A DNA stretch of 64,000 bases from Urechis unicinctus (Eukaryota > Annelida > Polychaeta > Xenopneusta > Urechidae): assembly GCA_034190875.2 (NCBI GenBank), contig CM067354.1:7478795-7542794 (forward strand), given 5' to 3'. Below are positions 61,210 to 64,000 of the stretch, piece after piece. Below the pieces are notes generated by a model. The model did no database searches. It saw only the letters and a program-made list of their open reading frames with translations, and was not told the origin of the DNA. The position numbers and the translations under genes were made by a program. How positions within the stretch are numbered: position 1 is the stretch's first letter; every line of letters begins with the position of its first letter.

Positions 61210-62380
61210 TTAAACCATTATATTTATATTGTTATTATTAACCTTGCTGAATAATAATTTTTATGGCTTGTTTCTTTACTTTTAAGCGGACAGTTAAATA
61301 TCAAGTACCAATTGTAATAGCTATCAGCTGATTGACGAATCACTAGCTGCAGCATCACTGTTTCTCGTGGCCCATTTACATTTAAGTTTTAACCGATTGG
61401 TCTTTAAGGAGCCAGTGTAGACTGTTATCGCCGATGTGACGTCACACCTTGTAGCCCTATGAGGTTATTTGCGTCATAACTAGAGCAGGATAATTCATCA
61501 GCTGAGTTGTGAACTGCATGTTCATGAATCATTAAATAAACCCCTATGAACACACTGAAGCTGTGTTTAATGGATCCTCTTTTCACATGGCCCGTAGTCA
61601 CTTATAATACCATCGACATCAACATTATTAAAATGCATTGAATATTTGCGTCCAAAATCTGTTTTCCACAACTATTCCGTATACACAATCTGGAAATAGA
61701 AACATCACAATCTACTCCTATAAGAAGGTGACAACGCAATTTGAGATCCGTTTAGTAGCTTAGGGATCTTATAACAATGCACCGCGATGACCCCTCTACA
61801 GTGTTGGCCATTTCCAAACATAATTCGATGATTCCCAGTTTACGTTTTTTAGTGGACCTCTTTTAATTAAGAGATATAATGTTTCCATTTGGATATATTA
61901 GCCACAGGAAGCTGCTCTACTGCCTCAAGGGCTCTGCGCGAGTGTCACTGTAATGTTAATAACCGGCTTTTACGTGTTTTTCATACCCATAACAATGTTG
62001 CACAAGCCACAAAATTTAATTGGTTCATAAACATTTATTGGCCTAAACTTTTACAATTATTGCAAATGCAACATATTTGTAAACAAATTCTGTTAACAGG
62101 TTAAGCACAATAGTATATTATATCTTAAACTAATACAGTATCTGTGACATGGTTACGTGGCAAACATTACGACAGTAAAAACAAGGTAAAAACAATATAG
62201 GTGGTTTCCGTGACAACGAAATAAGTATAAGGATGTAATATTAACGTTATGCAACAAAATGTCACTTCGAATTATCCCTAGCGATAATTATTAATTGCGT
62301 GGACGTCGAAATCGACAGCTGTAAACATGTAGCAAACCTATCTAACATCCATATTCTTATTGCCATCTGCTCCCTATCCT
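61210..62380. other. intergenic, no gene recognised
   Basis: Near-identical to 19320-20495. Confidence 0.5.
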
Positions 62381-64000
62381 TCATGCTGCTTTGAGCTTTG
62401 TCATAAGCTGTCGCCTGCGGGAGAGCATTTCGTCCCAGTCGACATAACCACCCTCCAGATGGCGCTCACCGCTCTCCGTGGTCGTGTAACCACGTCGTCC
62501 ATGGAGCACGCGGAAGTTGTGAAAGCAAACAATTTCTCCTGCAACAAGAAAATGAGATTCTAAATTATCCCCGTTTATGATAACATAACCCTCAGCTCAC
62601 TGCCTATCTGTGAGGCTACTTCAGGGGCCTATACGAGGTCATTTATGCACAATATTCACATAAGTTACGAAACAAAGGCACGTCCGCTACTCACTATGCT
62701 ACCCCTGCAGTGACGACTCCTTACCTTCATTCAGCTTGTGGGTGATGTAATGGTCGCTGTGGTAGAGCTGCTCATTGAATACCTTAAACGCCTTGTATAA
62801 TGCATCCACCTGGGACAGCTCCACATGTAGGAAACTGTCCCGTACCATGTTGTTCCAGCTGATGCGTACCACGTGACCAGCTTCGTCCAATCTTCACCAC
62901 AAATCAAATTTAAAACATCAACGAAGTAATATTGGGGTTCACCCAGGAGAAACAGCTGACTCATAGTGGTAAGGAATAACAGTTGAAAGGACCCCAAGTG
63001 CTACGAAATAAAAGCAAACAATTTTAACACCTTACAAAGTATGTAAGCTGCAACACACCTTATGAATGGGTTATATATACCTACTGTATGACAGGGCGCT
63101 GTGTCAACAAGTGGAAATCAGCAACTGCATCAGAACCCACGTCATAAAAGTCTACAGGAACTGTAGACAACAAGTGGAATTCATCGGGCATCTCTCTCCG
63201 CATCTTCTCTGCCACGTAGAAGCCATCGACGAACTCATTCTCTCCACCCTCAGTCTGTACCTGCCTGATGCAATGCAACATCTGTACCTGTTACAGCCAT
63301 AGACACAGTATGACGTCATCCAACCTGCTGGGACTGACGGGGGCGCATTGAAGATTACGACACAATCGTTTCTAGTGCTTTCACGAGATTGTCTACATTG
63401 TGATAAGCATAAGTCATGGCAAACTAACCACAGAACTAGAACATCCCCTAACAGTTGCAACACGCTTGCATAGAGAGAAAGAATGAATGCAGCTTACCCC
63501 TGGAGTGTATTCATAGAATGGCAAGTCAGTGTGCATTTCCAAGGATGCGTTTGTGTAAGCCAAACTACTCGGTCGAATCTTCGATTTCACGGTGAATAGC
63601 GATCTGAAATAGGAATCTTGATGCACCCAGCGATTTCAGATGACCTAGCACGTTCTGACTAATACCCCACACCTCCCTCCATGCAGATCTTCGTCTTCTC
63701 TTTCATCAATACTAAAGCATTACAAACGACTGATATAATTAAAAGTATGTTTTTTAGGACTCTTGAAGGCTGTATACACCAATTGTTATCTGCATAACCG
63801 GATATGCCGTAGGTTCATTGTTCTGGATATTGGGATCGCTATGTCAATTCTTATGATTTGCCTACCCATAGTTTGAACGCTTGAGAAACGATATACGCTG
63901 GCCAATTCGCTGAATCTGCCCCTCATCTCTGGGTGCATCCGTGAGCAGGTAGAGTCCGGTGTTCTCTAAACCCCGCAGCCATTGTAGAAAGGCGCTGTCG
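62381..64000 (-). CDS. BBOX1: BBOX1-like 2-oxoglutarate dioxygenase copy 3 (no lesion seen, partial at right edge)
   Basis: Five exons are in the window: 63866-64000 (cut by the edge; FLQWLRGLENTGLYLLTDAP), 63498-63603 (SKIRPSSLAYTNASLEMHTD, LPFYEYTPG), 63085-63287 (VQMLHCIRQVQTEGGENEFV, DGFYVAEKM), 62725-62891 (LDEAGHVVRISWNN, VDALYKAFKVFNEQ) and 62381-62538 (EIVCFHNFRVLHGRRGY, HLEGGYVDWDEMLSRRRQL, stop). Phases agree at every junction (2, 0, 2, 1). HTD and the later LHGRR supply the 2-His-1-carboxylate iron site and a 2OG-binding Arg. The enzyme family hydroxylates gamma-butyrobetaine to carnitine. TMLHE is a related alternative, but the HTDLPFYEYTPG...MLHCIRQ pattern favours the BBOX1 branch. 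The N-terminal exon lies outside the window. Confidence 0.87.

Overview
The window is from an animal nuclear genome. It has split genes with GT-AG introns, long GT and TGA microsatellites, several minisatellites, a BEL/Pao-type LTR retrotransposon, a solo LTR and large tandem duplications. The gene content (an NNMT/PNMT-like methyltransferase family, BBOX1-like oxygenases, P2X7 C-terminal-like zinc domains, BEL/Pao) fits a marine invertebrate. Amphioxus (Branchiostoma) is my best guess, but this is inference and other deuterostomes or lophotrochozoans are possible. I saw no bacterial genes, CRISPR arrays, rRNA or tRNA.

Left part (1-7 kb): a decayed BEL/Pao retrotransposon on the minus strand that runs off the left edge (RNase H, RT, aspartic protease, zinc-knuckle Gag). 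Its Gag appears split by about 2.5 kb of inserted DNA (about 3.5-6.1 kb). The inserted DNA holds two convergent gene-like units: a plus-strand unit that I cannot name and a broken minus-strand unit with a P2X7 C-terminal-like zinc domain.

The rest (7.9-64 kb) is a tandemly expanded array of one ancestral cassette. A full cassette reads left to right: GT microsatellite; an NNMT/PNMT-like SAM methyltransferase gene (minus); TGA microsatellite; a P2X7-like zinc domain exon pair (plus); a 55-bp minisatellite and the minus-strand open frame it resembles; a SINE-like repeat; a BBOX1-like 2-oxoglutarate dioxygenase gene (minus) with a 52-bp minisatellite in one intron and an 11-bp minisatellite abutting a splice acceptor; then a dispersed block leading into the next GT array. 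Methyltransferase copies A to E end at 14.4, 26.6, 35.4, 44.1 and 55.8 kb. D and E read as intact four-exon, 292-residue genes with AATAAA just after the stop. A, B and C are broken and carry AATAGA. BBOX1-like copies lie at 8.3-10.5 kb (plus strand, degenerate), 20.5-23.1 kb (frameshifted), 50.1-51.6 kb (catalytic 3' exons deleted) and 62.4-64 kb (no lesion seen, runs off the right edge).

Between B and D the cassette lacks BBOX and consists of two nearly identical units of about 8.77 kb. Each carries the same LTR fragment and the same solo LTR in the same target-site duplication, so both insertions predate that duplication.

The most interesting biology is the co-amplification of a small-molecule N-methyltransferase family with a quaternary-amine (gamma-butyrobetaine type) hydroxylase. 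It could be a small animal metabolic gene cluster for methylated amines or betaines; this is a hypothesis. Several structural signals also deserve checking: a minisatellite that looks derived from a coding 3' end, a minisatellite array touching a splice acceptor, paired splice-site loss in one copy, and a chimeric exon.
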